DNA of 64,000 nt. Source: Ga0077527 sp945862135. GTDB taxonomy: Bacteria > Pseudomonadota > Gammaproteobacteria > Burkholderiales > SG8-41. This document shows positions 35,882 to 45,066 of this stretch, piece by piece (within the stretch, counting starts at the first letter, position 1; every line of letters starts with the position of its first letter). A model generated the notes under the pieces. The model was given only the letters and a program-made list of their open reading frames with translations. It ran no database searches and was not told where the DNA came from. The stretch is taken from contig CAXNMF010000015.1 in the NCBI GenBank assembly GCA_964203275.1, positions 1-64,000 on the forward strand. Direction: 5' to 3'. A program made the position numbers and the translations under genes.

Positions 35882-37167
35882 ATGAAAAAAATTAAATCTA
35901 TTACTGCTATTTGTCGGGTTATATGTGCTGAGCCAAGTCGCATTAGCCCAACTGTCGCATCGAAGTTGTAGGTGGCGGCGCCAACCAGATTCCGGTGGCC
36001 ATCGTGCCGTTCCGTGCCGAGGAAGGGCTCTCGCAGCGCATTACCCCGGTGGTGTCCGCCGATCTGGTTCGCAGTGGACTGTTTCGTATGGTTGATCCCG
36101 GCGGCATGAATCCGGTGCCGCATGAGCCCGAGCAGGTCAATTACGGGCAATGGAAGGCGCGCGGCGCTGATGCCGTGGTGATCGGTTCCGTAACCAAGGC
36201 GGCGGACGGGCGTTACGACATCCGTTTTCGCGTGATGGATGCGGTCAAACAGACGCAGATCGCCGGGTTCGTCTATTTCGCCACCGAAAGCCAGCTGCGG
36301 CTGACGGCACACAAGATCGCCGATGTCATTTACGAGAAACTCACCGGCGACACCGGCGTGTTTGCGACACGCATTACCTATGTGGTGAAACGCGGCACGC
36401 GTTATGAACTGCATGTGGCCGATGCCGACGGTTACGGGGCGCAGAGTGTTTTGTCTTCCAATGAACCGATCATCTCGCCGGCGTGGTCGCCGGATGGCAC
36501 GCGGCTCGCCTATGTTTCGTTCGAGCAGAAAAAACCCGTGGTCTACGTGCAATCGATGGTCACCGGCGCGCGTCAGGCGGTGGCAGCTTTCCGCGGCAGC
36601 AACAGTGCCCCGGCATGGTCGCCGGACGGCAAGCAGCTGGCGGTGACGCTGACCCGCGACGGCGGTTCCCAACTTTTCCTGATCAATGCCGACGGCAGCG
36701 GCGCGCCGCGCAGGCTGACGCAGAGTTCGGCGATCGACACCGAAGCCAATTTTTCACCGGATGGCCAATCCATTCTGTTTACCTCCGATCGCGGCGGCGG
36801 TCCGCAGATTTACCGCATTCCCGTCAGCGGCGGCAATGCGCAGCGGGTGACCTTCGAGGGCAATTACAACGTATCACCGCGGCACAGCCCTGACGGCAAA
36901 AGCTTCACCTTCATCCAGCGCAATGGCGGACGCTTCAACGTCGCAGTACAGGATTTCGCGACGCGTCAGGTGCAGGTACTGACCAACGGCGGCATTGACG
37001 AATCGCCGAGCTTTGCACCCAACGGCAAGATCATCCTCTATGCAACCGAGGTGGGGGGGCGTGGTATATTGGCCGCAGTTTCCAGCGACGGCCGCATCAA
37101 GCAGCGTTTCACTGCAGATGTCGGGGATGCACGTGAACCTGCGTGGAGTCCCGTGGTCAATAAATAA
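35882..37167 (+). CDS. tolB: TolB beta-propeller protein, 5' end broken by two insertions
   Basis: Periplasmic propeller of the Tol-Pal system. The body from about 35959 is intact (IEVVGGGANQIPVAIVPFRAEEG, then repeated propeller stretches such as PAWSPDGTRLAYVS and ANFSPDGQSILFTSDRGGGPQIYR). The start and signal peptide are split over frames: MKKIKS from ATG 35882, then LLLFVGLYVLSQVALAQLS, then the body. One extra base near 35900 and one near 35958 restore a 427-residue protein with a clean signal peptide. GGTGAAG lies before the ATG. The first in-frame codon after the breaks would lose the signal peptide. Confidence 0.85.
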
Positions 37168-37227
37168 CAGTACTCAAAATAATCAGCAGTACTCAGCACA
37201 CCACTACAGTCGACAAGGAGTCGGAAC

Positions 37228-37782
37228 ATGAAACGATTGATTTTTGCACTGGCTGCTTCGGTGATACTCGCCGCCTGCAGCAGCACCCCCACCCAGGAAC
37301 AGGAAGGCGCCGCTGTTGAAGACCGCAGTGGGGCAACTGCCGGTACCCAGCAGCAGAAGCCGCAGACCCAGAGTGCCGGGCCCACCTCCAAGCCGCTGGA
37401 TTCCTCGAGCATGTCCGGCAACCCGCTGAAGGATCCGTCGAACATCCTCTCCAAGCGCAGCGTTTATTTCGAACTCGACAGCAATGTCGTCAAGGATGAG
37501 TTCAAACCGGTTGTTTCGGCGCATGCGCGTTATCTGCAGCAGAACCGCAAGATGAAGATGACCGTGCAGGGCAATGCCGACGAGCGCGGAAGCCGTGAGT
37601 ACAATCTCGCGCTGGGCCAGCGTCGCGCGGATGCCGTCAAGCAGGCCATGCAGTTGCTGGGTGCACAACCTGATCAGATCGAAACAGTCAGTTTTGGCGA
37701 AGAAAAACCCAAGGCCACCGGGCACGATGAAAAAAGCTGGTACGAGAACCGTCGTGCCGACCTCGTCTATCCGAACGACTGA
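37228..37782 (+). CDS. pal: peptidoglycan-associated lipoprotein Pal
   Basis: A 184-residue outer-membrane lipoprotein (lipidation at the Cys of LAACSSTP) with a Gln/Thr/Ser-rich linker and a C-terminal OmpA-like domain that binds peptidoglycan (SVYFELDSN, NADERGSREYNLALGQRRADAV). It closes the Tol-Pal chain by contacting TolB and TolA. AGGAG lies before the ATG. Confidence 0.96.
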   Translation: MKRLIFALAASVILAACSSTPTQEQEGAAVEDRSGATAGTQQQKPQTQSAGPTSKPLDSSSMSGNPLKDPSNILSKRSVYFELDSNVVKDEFKPVVSAHARYLQQNRKMKMTVQGNADERGSREYNLALGQRRADAVKQAMQLLGAQPDQIETVSFGEEKPKATGHDEKSWYENRRADLVYPND

Positions 37783-37792
37783 TCACTGAACC

Positions 37793-38632
37793 ATGAAGTA
37801 TTGCAGCATGCGCGCGGCGGCTGCCGCGTTCGCGCTTGGCGCCATCCTGTTCGTCGCAGGCACAGCCTCGGCTGGCATGTTCGATGATGAGGTGGCGCGC
37901 AAGCAGATCGCCGAGCAGCAGAAACGTATCGACGACCTGCGTCAGCAGGGCGACAGCATGTCGGCCAGGCTGGCGAAGCTTGAAGATGCCGCAAAAGCCC
38001 AACCCGTACTCGCACTGGCGGCTGAAATCGAAAAACTGCGTGAGGAGATTCGTAATCTCCGCGGGCAGGTTGAAACGCTGGGAAACAACATAGAAGGGGT
38101 CGCCAAGCGGCAGCGTGACATGTATGTCGATCTCGACCAGCGCCTGCGTCGTTTCGAGCAGCCGGGTGCCGCGGGTGCGCCCGCGGCAGGGGCGGCAGTG
38201 GCTGGTGCAACCGCACCGGCTGCGGACGCAGTAAAGCCGTCATCCGCACCAGTCAATGCGGAAGAAAACGAGGTTTACGAGCGTGCACAGGGGCAAAGGC
38301 GCATCGGCAATTATCAGGGCGCAATCACTGCGTTCCAGGGGTTCATCGCAAAGTATCCGAAAAGTACGCTGGCACCGCGCGCACAGTACTGGATCGGCGA
38401 CTCGTATTTCAATCTGCGTGACTTCAAGAATGCGATCGCCAGCCAGCAGAAACTGATCTCGGCCTATCCGGACAGCAGTTCCGTTCCGGATGCCCTGCTC
38501 AACATGGCCAGCGCCCAGCTCGAGGCTGGAGACAACAATGCGGCGCGCAAGACCATGGATGGTCTGATTGCGCGGTATCCCTCGTCCGAGGCTGCCGAAA
38601 AGGCGCGTCGGCGCGTCGCCAATTTGCGCTGA
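37793..38632 (+). CDS. cpoB: Tol-Pal system protein CpoB (YbgF)
   Basis: A 279-residue periplasmic protein with a signal peptide (to about residue 27), an N-terminal coiled coil (RKQIAEQQKRIDDLRQQ to about 125), an Ala-rich linker and three C-terminal TPR repeats. It coordinates Tol activity with cell-wall synthesis at division. Ten bases after pal. Confidence 0.93.
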   Translation: MKYCSMRAAAAAFALGAILFVAGTASAGMFDDEVARKQIAEQQKRIDDLRQQGDSMSARLAKLEDAAKAQPVLALAAEIEKLREEIRNLRGQVETLGNNIEGVAKRQRDMYVDLDQRLRRFEQPGAAGAPAAGAAVAGATAPAADAVKPSSAPVNAEENEVYERAQGQRRIGNYQGAITAFQGFIAKYPKSTLAPRAQYWIGDSYFNLRDFKNAIASQQKLISAYPDSSSVPDALLNMASAQLEAGDNNAARKTMDGLIARYPSSEAAEKARRRVANLR

Positions 38633-38673
38633 GTTGCTGCGGCTTCACGCCGCATCCCGGTAGAATCACTGCC

Positions 38674-39354
38674 GTGAATACCGTGACCGAAAAACCCGCC
38701 GCCGTTTCCCCTGCGACCACGCTGCGCGTGACGGAAATTTTTCATTCGCTGCAGGGCGAAACCAGCCGTACTGGCCTGCCTACGGTATTCGTACGCTTGA
38801 CAGGATGCCCGCTGCGCTGCGGTTATTGCGATACGGCGTATGCCTTCCATGGCGGCGAGTCGATGACGCTGGATGAAATCCTGAGGCAGGTCGCTGAATA
38901 TTGCCCGCAGTACGTCACGCTCACCGGCGGTGAACCGCTGGCGCAGAAACAGGCGCCGTTGCTGCTGCAAAGACTGGCAGACGCCGGTTATTCGGTATCG
39001 CTGGAAACCAGCGGTGCGCTGGATGTGTCCGCGGTTGATCCGCGGATTTCGAAAATCCTTGATCTGAAAACACCGGGTTCCGGTGAATGCGAGCGCAACC
39101 TGTGGTCCAACCTTGCGCATCTGACGCCGCATGACGAAATCAAGTTCGTGTTGTGCGACGAAGCGGATTACCGCTGGGCCTGCGAGAAGATTCGCAATCA
39201 CGGACTCGCGGCCTTGTGCCCGTTGCTGCTGTCGCCGGTGCACGGAAAACTCGAGCCACGGCAGCTGGCTGAATGGATACTCCGTGACCGTCTGCCGGTG
39301 CGCATGCAGCTGCAACTGCATAAATTGTTATGGGGCGAAAAGCCCGGACATTGA
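38674..39354 (+). CDS. queE: 7-carboxy-7-deazaguanine synthase QueE
   Basis: A 226-residue radical-SAM enzyme that makes the 7-deazaguanine ring in queuosine synthesis. The cluster motif CxxxCxxC is in GCPLRCGYCDTAYAF (cysteines near 51, 55, 58), and TLTGGEPL is the SAM-contact motif. The start is a GTG; an alternative GTG lies three codons later. It overlaps nothing but runs four bases ahead of queC, its pathway partner. queD and queF are not in this window. Confidence 0.94.
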   Translation: MNTVTEKPAAVSPATTLRVTEIFHSLQGETSRTGLPTVFVRLTGCPLRCGYCDTAYAFHGGESMTLDEILRQVAEYCPQYVTLTGGEPLAQKQAPLLLQRLADAGYSVSLETSGALDVSAVDPRISKILDLKTPGSGECERNLWSNLAHLTPHDEIKFVLCDEADYRWACEKIRNHGLAALCPLLLSPVHGKLEPRQLAEWILRDRLPVRMQLQLHKLLWGEKPGH

Positions 39355-39357
39355 GTG

Positions 39358-40032
39358 ATGAAATCGCCCGCGGTCGTACTGCTTTCCGGCGGACTGGATT
39401 CCGCCACAACTCTCGCAATGGCTCGTGCTGCCGGGCATGAATGCCACTGCCTGTCGATCGATTACGGCCAGCGCCATCGTTCTGAACTGGATGCCGCCGC
39501 GCGTGTCGCCCGTGCGCTGGGGGCAAAGGTGCACAAGGTCGTACGCATTGATCTGGGCGCGGTTGGTGGTTCGGCGCTGACTGATTCTGCGATCCCCGTA
39601 CCTGTGAACGGCGTGCAGCCCGGCATACCTGTGACCTACGTGCCGGCACGCAACACCATCATGCTGGCGCTGGCACTTGCCGAAGCGGAAGTCGCGGGAG
39701 CCGCTGATATCTGGTTCGGCGCCAATGCAGTGGATTATTCCGGGTATCCGGATTGCCGCCCGGAATACATGCATGCTTTTGAGGCATTGGCGAATCTGGC
39801 AACCAAGGCGGCCGTTGAGGGACTCCGGCTGCATCTGCATACGCCGATCATCGAATTGAGCAAAGCCGAAATCATTAGCCGTGGCATGACGCTGGGCGTG
39901 GACTACGCGTTGACGGTGTCCTGTTACCAGGCCGATGCCGAAGGTCGAGCCTGCGGGGTTTGTGATTCCTGCCGGTTGCGCCGTGCCGGATTTGAAGGTG
40001 CAGGTGTTACCGATCCGACGCGCTACAAATAA
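39358..40032 (+). CDS. queC: 7-cyano-7-deazaguanine synthase QueC
   Basis: A 224-residue PP-loop ATP pyrophosphatase that makes preQ0 from the QueE product. The P-loop SGGLDSAT, the stretch YVPARNTIMLALALA, and the C-terminal zinc site (C, then CGVCDSCRLR) are present. The ATG at 39358 is used, but an adjacent GTG at 39355 could add one residue. Confidence 0.95.
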   Translation: MKSPAVVLLSGGLDSATTLAMARAAGHECHCLSIDYGQRHRSELDAAARVARALGAKVHKVVRIDLGAVGGSALTDSAIPVPVNGVQPGIPVTYVPARNTIMLALALAEAEVAGAADIWFGANAVDYSGYPDCRPEYMHAFEALANLATKAAVEGLRLHLHTPIIELSKAEIISRGMTLGVDYALTVSCYQADAEGRACGVCDSCRLRRAGFEGAGVTDPTRYK

Positions 40033-40054
40033 TTCAATAAAAACAAGCAGTTAA
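40033..40054 (+). repeat. AT-rich motif copy after queC
   Basis: The tract TTCAATAAAAACAAGCAGTT starts at the base after the queC stop. It is close to tracts at 5772-5790, 22706-22730 and 49947-49968 (core ATAAAAACAAnnAnTTA). Possibly an UP-element-like or transcript-processing motif; function unknown. Confidence 0.45.
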
Positions 40055-40138
40055 TCGCGGCTTGTGAGGCCGCAGTAAACTTCCGGCACAACATTGCCTG
40101 CAGACTCCCTTCTGCACAGCGCGCCATGAGGACAAGCG

Positions 40139-41266
40139 ATGGAAATGAATGTGCATCATCAGGTGCTGGCCGCGATATTCGTGATTGCCGCGGTGCTTGG
40201 CGCCATCGTCAACAAGACCAACTTCTGCACCATGGGCGCAGTCTCCGATTGGGTCAATATGGGCGATTACGGTCGCATGCGCGCGTGGCTGCTGGCGATG
40301 GCGGTGGCGATGGGTGGTGTCGCACTGCTTGAAATCACGGGCGTGATCAGCCTCGGTGGAGAAACCTTTCCGCCATACCGTACGTCCAGTTTTGGCTGGC
40401 TGCGCTACCTCGTGGGTGGTGCGCTGTTCGGCATCGGGATGACGCTCGCCAGCGGATGCGGCAACAAGACGCTGGTTCGCGTCGGCGCCGGCAACCTGAA
40501 ATCGCTGGTGGTGCTGACGACTGCCGGGGTGATGGCGTACCTGATGTTGTGGACATCGTTCTACGAACAACTGTTCCATCCCTGGGTGTCGGCGACGACC
40601 CTAAATCTCGCGCAACACGGCATTCCATCGCAGGAACTGGGCGCGGTGATTGCGGGTGTGTCAGGTCTGCCCCCATCACGTGTATTCAATGCGGCGATCG
40701 GCGCTGCGATTGCCCTCGGTTTGCTGGTTTTTGTACTGCGTTCAGCGGATTTCCGCAGCAGTTTCGACAATCTGCTCAGCGGCACAGCAGTTGGTCTCGC
40801 CGTATTGGCCGGCTGGTATATCACCGGTGGTCCGCTCGGACAGGCGTGGAAGGAATATGCCGAATTTGCAACCGTGGTCCCCAGTCGTGTTCAGGTGCAG
40901 TCCTATACCTTTGTCAGCCCGATGGGCGACAGCGTGCGTTATCTGTTGAATCCCGGCGACCTTTCGTTGATCAATTTCGGTGTTGTTGCTTTGTGCGGCC
41001 TTATCGCAGGTTCTTTCGTGTATGCGCTTGCAGTTCGCAGTTTTCGTATTGAATGGTTTGTGTCTTGGCAGGACTTTGCCAATCACGCAATCGGTGGCGT
41101 ATTGATGGGCGTCGGTGGCGTGCTGGCGATGGGCTGCACGGTCGGGCAGGCAATCACCGGCATGTCTACCGTGGCCGTGGGCTCCATGTTTACCTTTGCC
41201 GCGATTGTTGCCGGCGCAGCCGCAACGATGAAATACCAGTATTGGCGCATGTTGCAGGAGGATTGA
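40139..41266 (+). CDS. YeeE/YedE family sulfur-compound (thiosulfate) transporter
   Basis: A 375-residue inner-membrane protein with about nine or ten helices. It keeps three functional cysteines of the thiosulfate carrier TsuA family, in NKTNFCTMGA, LASGCGNKTL and LAMGCTVGQ. Likely role: uptake or movement of thiosulfate or another sulfur compound. No sulfur-oxidation genes are adjacent. It may have its own promoter; 106 bases separate it from queC. Confidence 0.88.
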   Translation: MEMNVHHQVLAAIFVIAAVLGAIVNKTNFCTMGAVSDWVNMGDYGRMRAWLLAMAVAMGGVALLEITGVISLGGETFPPYRTSSFGWLRYLVGGALFGIGMTLASGCGNKTLVRVGAGNLKSLVVLTTAGVMAYLMLWTSFYEQLFHPWVSATTLNLAQHGIPSQELGAVIAGVSGLPPSRVFNAAIGAAIALGLLVFVLRSADFRSSFDNLLSGTAVGLAVLAGWYITGGPLGQAWKEYAEFATVVPSRVQVQSYTFVSPMGDSVRYLLNPGDLSLINFGVVALCGLIAGSFVYALAVRSFRIEWFVSWQDFANHAIGGVLMGVGGVLAMGCTVGQAITGMSTVAVGSMFTFAAIVAGAAATMKYQYWRMLQED

Positions 41267-41298
41267 GCCGTATTGTCTGTTTCCGGGCAAAATGCGGG

Positions 41299-41327
41299 TT
41301 GACCCACTTGGCCTCGACAGTTAGAAT
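41299..41327 (+). promoter_or_regulatory. sigma-70 promoter of tRNA-Lys
   Basis: TTGACC (41299-41304) and TAGAAT (41322-41327) are separated by the ideal 17 bases and place the transcription start around 41334, eight bases before the tRNA. Confidence 0.8.
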
Positions 41328-41341
41328 TCCGCCTCCTTTTT

Positions 41342-41417
41342 GGGAGGTTAGCTCAGCCGGTAGAGCAGCGGACTTTTAATCCGTTGGTCGCGAGTTCGAA
41401 TCTCGCACCTCCTACCA
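41342..41417 (+). tRNA. tRNA-Lys(TTT)
   Basis: A full 76-base tRNA with encoded CCA. Acceptor arms are GGGAGGT / ACCTCCT (first pair G-U), anticodon loop CTTTTAA with anticodon TTT at 41375-41377, and T arm GCGAGTTCGAATCTCGC. It has its own promoter and terminator. Confidence 0.98.
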
Positions 41418-41427
41418 GTTTTACTCG

Positions 41428-41459
41428 AAGGGCCGGCGCAAGCCGGCCCTTTGTTTTTT
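41428..41459 (+). terminator. terminator of the tRNA-Lys transcript
   Basis: A 10-bp stem AAGGGCCGGC / GCCGGCCCTT with loop GCAA is followed by TTGTTTTTT, starting 11 bases after the tRNA. Confidence 0.92.
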
Positions 41460-41528
41460 GTGGCACGCTCAAACACGTGGTAATTTGCAGCGGCACGGAT
41501 TGCCCCTCAATTTTTCGGAAAACCATTC

Positions 41529-41984
41529 ATGGCCCAATTTGAACCCATCGGCAAAGTACGCAGCGACCGCACAGAGATGTCCGCAGGTCATTGGGCAAAC
41601 GTCGAATCGCGGATCGAGATTGATCCGCTGTATGTCAAAGGCCTTGCCGGGCTGAGCGAGTTTTCGCATGTGGTGGTGATTTTCCATCTGCACAAAATCC
41701 CGCCGTTCGATCCGGCGAAACAGATCGCACGCAACCCGCGCGGCATGGAAAACCTCGATCCGGTCGGCGTATTCGCCCAACGTACCAAGTTCAGGCCTAA
41801 CCCGATCGGAGTGACCGCAGTGGAGCTGCTCGCGGTCGACGGCACGGGTATTACAGTACGTGGGCTCGACGCGCTCGACGGCACGCCGGTGCTCGACATC
41901 AAACCCTATATTCCCGGATTCGAGCGCAAGGACAATGTGCGTCTGCCTTCATGGGTGGACAAGATGATGGACGGCTATTTCTGA
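41529..41984 (+). CDS. TrmO-like tRNA (N6-threonylcarbamoyladenosine) methyltransferase
   Basis: A 151-residue protein of the TsaA/TrmO (UPF0066) family, which methylates t6A37 of certain tRNAs. Signature stretches FSHVVVIFHLHK, VFAQRTKFRPNPIGVTAVEL and LDALDGTPVLDIKPYIP are present. It is shorter than the E. coli enzyme because it lacks the extra C-terminal domain, as in many homologues. Its place after a tRNA gene is probably coincidental. Confidence 0.85.
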   Translation: MAQFEPIGKVRSDRTEMSAGHWANVESRIEIDPLYVKGLAGLSEFSHVVVIFHLHKIPPFDPAKQIARNPRGMENLDPVGVFAQRTKFRPNPIGVTAVELLAVDGTGITVRGLDALDGTPVLDIKPYIPGFERKDNVRLPSWVDKMMDGYF

Positions 41985-42155
41985 CGCGGGCTTTCAGGTG
42001 CGTGTGGCGGCAAGCTGTCGGACGAGACTGCCGTAAGTTTGCAGCAAGGCGCAGTAAGGCTGCAGAAAGCTGCACACCGCAGCATGAGCTGCGCGCTGTG
42101 CCGGCTCTACCCGACGCGGGGCGATTTGTTCACCACCGTAGAGCAGGAGTCCGCA

Positions 42156-42365
42156 ATGAAGAGCAAGTTTGCATCCGCAGTCTTGATGTTTCTGGTGTCG
42201 CTGCCGGTTCTTGCCGATGAGGCGGTTGTTGCGGCGGTTCCCCGGGGCGAGACTGACCCGACGGCGCTGATCGTATCTGCCGTATTGTTCTTCGGCATGA
42301 TTATCGGTTTTGTGGTCTATGTATTCCGTAAGGGCAATTCGGGCAAAGAGGACAGGGCGGAGTAA
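42156..42365 (+). CDS. small membrane protein of unknown function
   Basis: A 69-residue protein with a signal-like N-terminus (SAVLMFLVSLPVLADEA), a short acidic loop (PRGETDPTA) and a second hydrophobic helix (about residues 38-58), ending in a charged tail (RKGNSGKEDRAE). The ATG at 42156 is preceded by GCAGGAG. The layout recalls small accessory subunits of membrane complexes, but I do not recognise the family. It is followed by a clear terminator, which supports a real transcript. Confidence 0.65.
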   Translation: MKSKFASAVLMFLVSLPVLADEAVVAAVPRGETDPTALIVSAVLFFGMIIGFVVYVFRKGNSGKEDRAE

Positions 42366-42399
42366 GTAACGGACTTGTTGCCGGTTTCCGACGTAAAAA

Positions 42400-42427
42400 A
42401 GGCGCTCCGCGGAGCGCCTTTCTGTTT
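42400..42427 (+). terminator. terminator after the small membrane protein
   Basis: A 20-base perfect palindrome AGGCGCTCCGCGGAGCGCCT forms a GC-rich hairpin followed by TTCTGTTTT. An A run lies on its left side. Confidence 0.85.
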
Positions 42428-42514
42428 TCTGCGGCGGGCTGAATTGCCGGCCCCGGGCGGTGCGGATAAGATGCGCCACACCCACGCCCACGCCCACGCC
42501 GGAGAACGTGCATC

Positions 42515-43717
42515 ATGATCAAGCTTTCGCCACGCCTGTCGCGTACCAAACTTTCCCCGAGCACACTGGCTGCGCAGAAGGTGCGCGACCTGCGAGCAGC
42601 CGGACGCGACATCATCGGGTTAACGATCGGCGAACCGGACTTCAATACGCCGGATCACGTCAAACGTGCAGTGGTTGCGGCGATGGACCGCAACGAAACC
42701 AAGTATCCGCCGATCTTCGGCATTCCGCAGTTGCGCGAAGCGGTGCGGCGCAAGTTCATCCGGGACAACGGACTGGATTATGCCGGCGATCAGATCATGG
42801 TCGGTACCGGCAGCAAACAGATCCTGTTCAATACATTGCTCGCCACGCTGGAGCCCGGCGACGAGGTGATCATTCCGGCGCCGTACTGGATTTCTTACCT
42901 GGACATGACGCTGGTCGCGGACGGCACGCCGGTTGTGGTCGACTGCAGCATGGAGAACGGTTTCAAGATCACGCCGCAGCAGCTGGAAGCGGCGATCACG
43001 CCGCGCAGCAAGTGGCTGATGATCAATTCACCGGGCAATCCCAGCGGCGCCATTTACAGTCGCAGCGAATTGCAGGCTCTGGCGGAAGTGCTGCGCCTTC
43101 ATCCGCAGGTGTGGATTTTGTCCGATGACATCTATGAGCATCTGCGGTTCGACGGTGTGGAGTTTTGCACCATGGCACAGGTGGCGCCCGATCTTGCTGA
43201 TCGTACGTTGACGGTCAACGGCGTGTCGAAAGCCTATGCGATGACCGGATTCCGCCTCGGTTATGCCGCCGGGCCACGCGAGCTGATCAATGCGATGGTG
43301 AAACTGCAGTCGCAGAGTACCGCCGGCGTCAACTCGCTCAGTCAGTGGGCCGCCGTGGAGGCGCTGGACGGTCCGCAGGAATTCATTGCGGAACGCGCCG
43401 CGGCTTTTCAGGAGCGGCGCGACCGCCTGCTCGACATTCTCAATGCGGTCCCCGGTATTACCTGTGACCGGCCGCAGGGGGCGTTTTACCTGTTTCCCCG
43501 CGTAGAAGGTTTGATCGGTCGCCGCACGCCGCAGGGCAAGGTTCTCGAGAACGAGCAGGACATCGTGCTGCACCTGCTGGAGCATGCCGGTGTGGCCGTG
43601 GTGCAGGGCGCGGCCTACGGATTGAGTCCGTACATGCGCATCTCGATCGCCTATGCCCTCGACAGCGTCATCGAGGGCGGGCGGCGCATTGCAAAGGCTG
43701 TCGACGAATTGCGTTAA
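42515..43717 (+). CDS. class I pyridoxal-phosphate aminotransferase (aspartate type)
   Basis: A 400-residue fold-type I aminotransferase of the AspC/AatA group. The PLP lysine is in NGVSKAYAMTGFRLGYAAGP, with the conserved SPGNPSG loop and DDIYEHLRFDG (Asp that contacts the PLP nitrogen). N-terminal IGLTIGEPDFNTP is typical of prokaryotic aspartate or prephenate aminotransferases. Substrate range is not certain. Convergent with metC, with six bases between stops. Confidence 0.9.
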   Translation: MIKLSPRLSRTKLSPSTLAAQKVRDLRAAGRDIIGLTIGEPDFNTPDHVKRAVVAAMDRNETKYPPIFGIPQLREAVRRKFIRDNGLDYAGDQIMVGTGSKQILFNTLLATLEPGDEVIIPAPYWISYLDMTLVADGTPVVVDCSMENGFKITPQQLEAAITPRSKWLMINSPGNPSGAIYSRSELQALAEVLRLHPQVWILSDDIYEHLRFDGVEFCTMAQVAPDLADRTLTVNGVSKAYAMTGFRLGYAAGPRELINAMVKLQSQSTAGVNSLSQWAAVEALDGPQEFIAERAAAFQERRDRLLDILNAVPGITCDRPQGAFYLFPRVEGLIGRRTPQGKVLENEQDIVLHLLEHAGVAVVQGAAYGLSPYMRISIAYALDSVIEGGRRIAKAVDELR

Positions 43718-43723
43718 TGCGGC

Positions 43724-44881
43724 TCAGCGCAGGTGCGTCAGCGCCTGCTCAAGGTCGGCAATCAGGTCGGCCGGATCTTCCAGGCCGATGTGAAGGCGGA
43801 TGGTGGGGTCGCCCGGATTCCAGTTTGTCGCGGTGCGCATCTTCTCCGGGTGCGGTGCAGTGACCAGGCTTTCATAACCGCCCCAACTGGAACCGATGCC
43901 GAAGAGTTTCAGCGCATTGACGAAAGTCGCGACCTTTGCCCGTTCCGCCGGCTGCAGTACGACGCCGAACAGCGATGCAGCACCGTCAAAATCGCGCTTC
44001 CAGATGGCATGGCCGGGGTCGCTTTCCAGCGCAGGGAACAGCACGCGCTGCACTTCCGAACGACCCTGCAGCCAGTTGGCGACGGTGATGGCATTGGCCA
44101 TCTGCTGTTTCATGCGCACGCCGATGGTGCGGAATCCGCGTAGCGCCAGGTAGCAGTCGTCCGGGCTGACGCAATAACCGAAGTCGGCGATGGTGTGTCG
44201 CACCGGCAGCCAGCATTTTTCATTGGTGACGATGACGCCCATCAGCACGTCGGAGTGGCCGACGATGTATTTTGTGGCCGCGTGGATCGACACATCGACG
44301 CCACGCTCGAAGGAGCGGAAAAAGTAGGGCGTGCCCCAAGTCGTATCCGCAAGGACAGGGATGCCGCGCGCATGGGCGGCTGCGGCGATGGCCGGGATAT
44401 CCTGCATTTCGAAGGTCAGTGAACCCGGGGCTTCGCAGAATACAGCCTTGGTATTGGGTTTGATCAGGCGCGCGATGCCGGCGCCGATCAAGGGATCGTA
44501 GTATTCGACCTCGATGCCATTGGCGCGCAGTTGCCGGTCACAGAACAGGCGCGTCGGCGCGTAGGCGCTGTCAGTGACCAGCAGATGATCGCCGTGTTTG
44601 ACGAAGGCGCTCAGCGCGGCTGTAATTGCCGCCAGGCCGGAAGGCACGGCCACTGCCATGTATCCTCCTTCCATACGCGCAACCGCTTCTTCAAAAGCCC
44701 AGGTGGTCGGCGTTCCATGTACGCCGTAACGCATGCTTTTGTAGTCGTCGGGGTCACGGTTTTCGTAGGTCTCCAGATCAGGAAAGACCACGGTCGAGGT
44801 GCGGAAAACCGGCATGTTGACCGTGCCGCGGGTCTGGGCCGGATCGCGACCGATATGAGTAAGCAGGGTGTCTTTTTTCAT
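43724..44881 (-). CDS. metC: cystathionine beta-lyase
   Basis: A 385-residue Cys/Met-metabolism PLP enzyme. The PLP lysine lies in SIHAATKYIVGHSDVLMG; SMRYGVHGTPT and WGGYESL are typical of the MetC type in proteobacteria. It cleaves cystathionine to homocysteine, ammonia and pyruvate, or has related lyase activity. Divergent from the molybdenum hydroxylase genes, sharing a 185-base promoter region. Confidence 0.9.
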   Translation of the reverse strand: MKKDTLLTHIGRDPAQTRGTVNMPVFRTSTVVFPDLETYENRDPDDYKSMRYGVHGTPTTWAFEEAVARMEGGYMAVAVPSGLAAITAALSAFVKHGDHLLVTDSAYAPTRLFCDRQLRANGIEVEYYDPLIGAGIARLIKPNTKAVFCEAPGSLTFEMQDIPAIAAAAHARGIPVLADTTWGTPYFFRSFERGVDVSIHAATKYIVGHSDVLMGVIVTNEKCWLPVRHTIADFGYCVSPDDCYLALRGFRTIGVRMKQQMANAITVANWLQGRSEVQRVLFPALESDPGHAIWKRDFDGAASLFGVVLQPAERAKVATFVNALKLFGIGSSWGGYESLVTAPHPEKMRTATNWNPGDPTIRLHIGLEDPADLIADLEQALTHLR

Positions 44882-45066
44882 GGAATTTTCGGCAGGGATG
44901 CGCTTTTACGATATGGACTGTCAGCGCTGCATTGTGCGTGACGGGGGAGACCTGCGCAACACGATTGCCTCGGCCATAAGCGCATTTTTGCGTTATCCTA
45001 AACGCTATTCCAACGGAGGAGAGAGCGGGCCGCAGCTGTGTCCAGCATGCGGTGCGCGTTAACGTC

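Noticed and set aside
42478..42500. Short tandem CCCACG hexamer repeat before the aminotransferase gene
   Set aside because: Only about three units and probably chance in GC-rich sequence; too short to call a repeat element.
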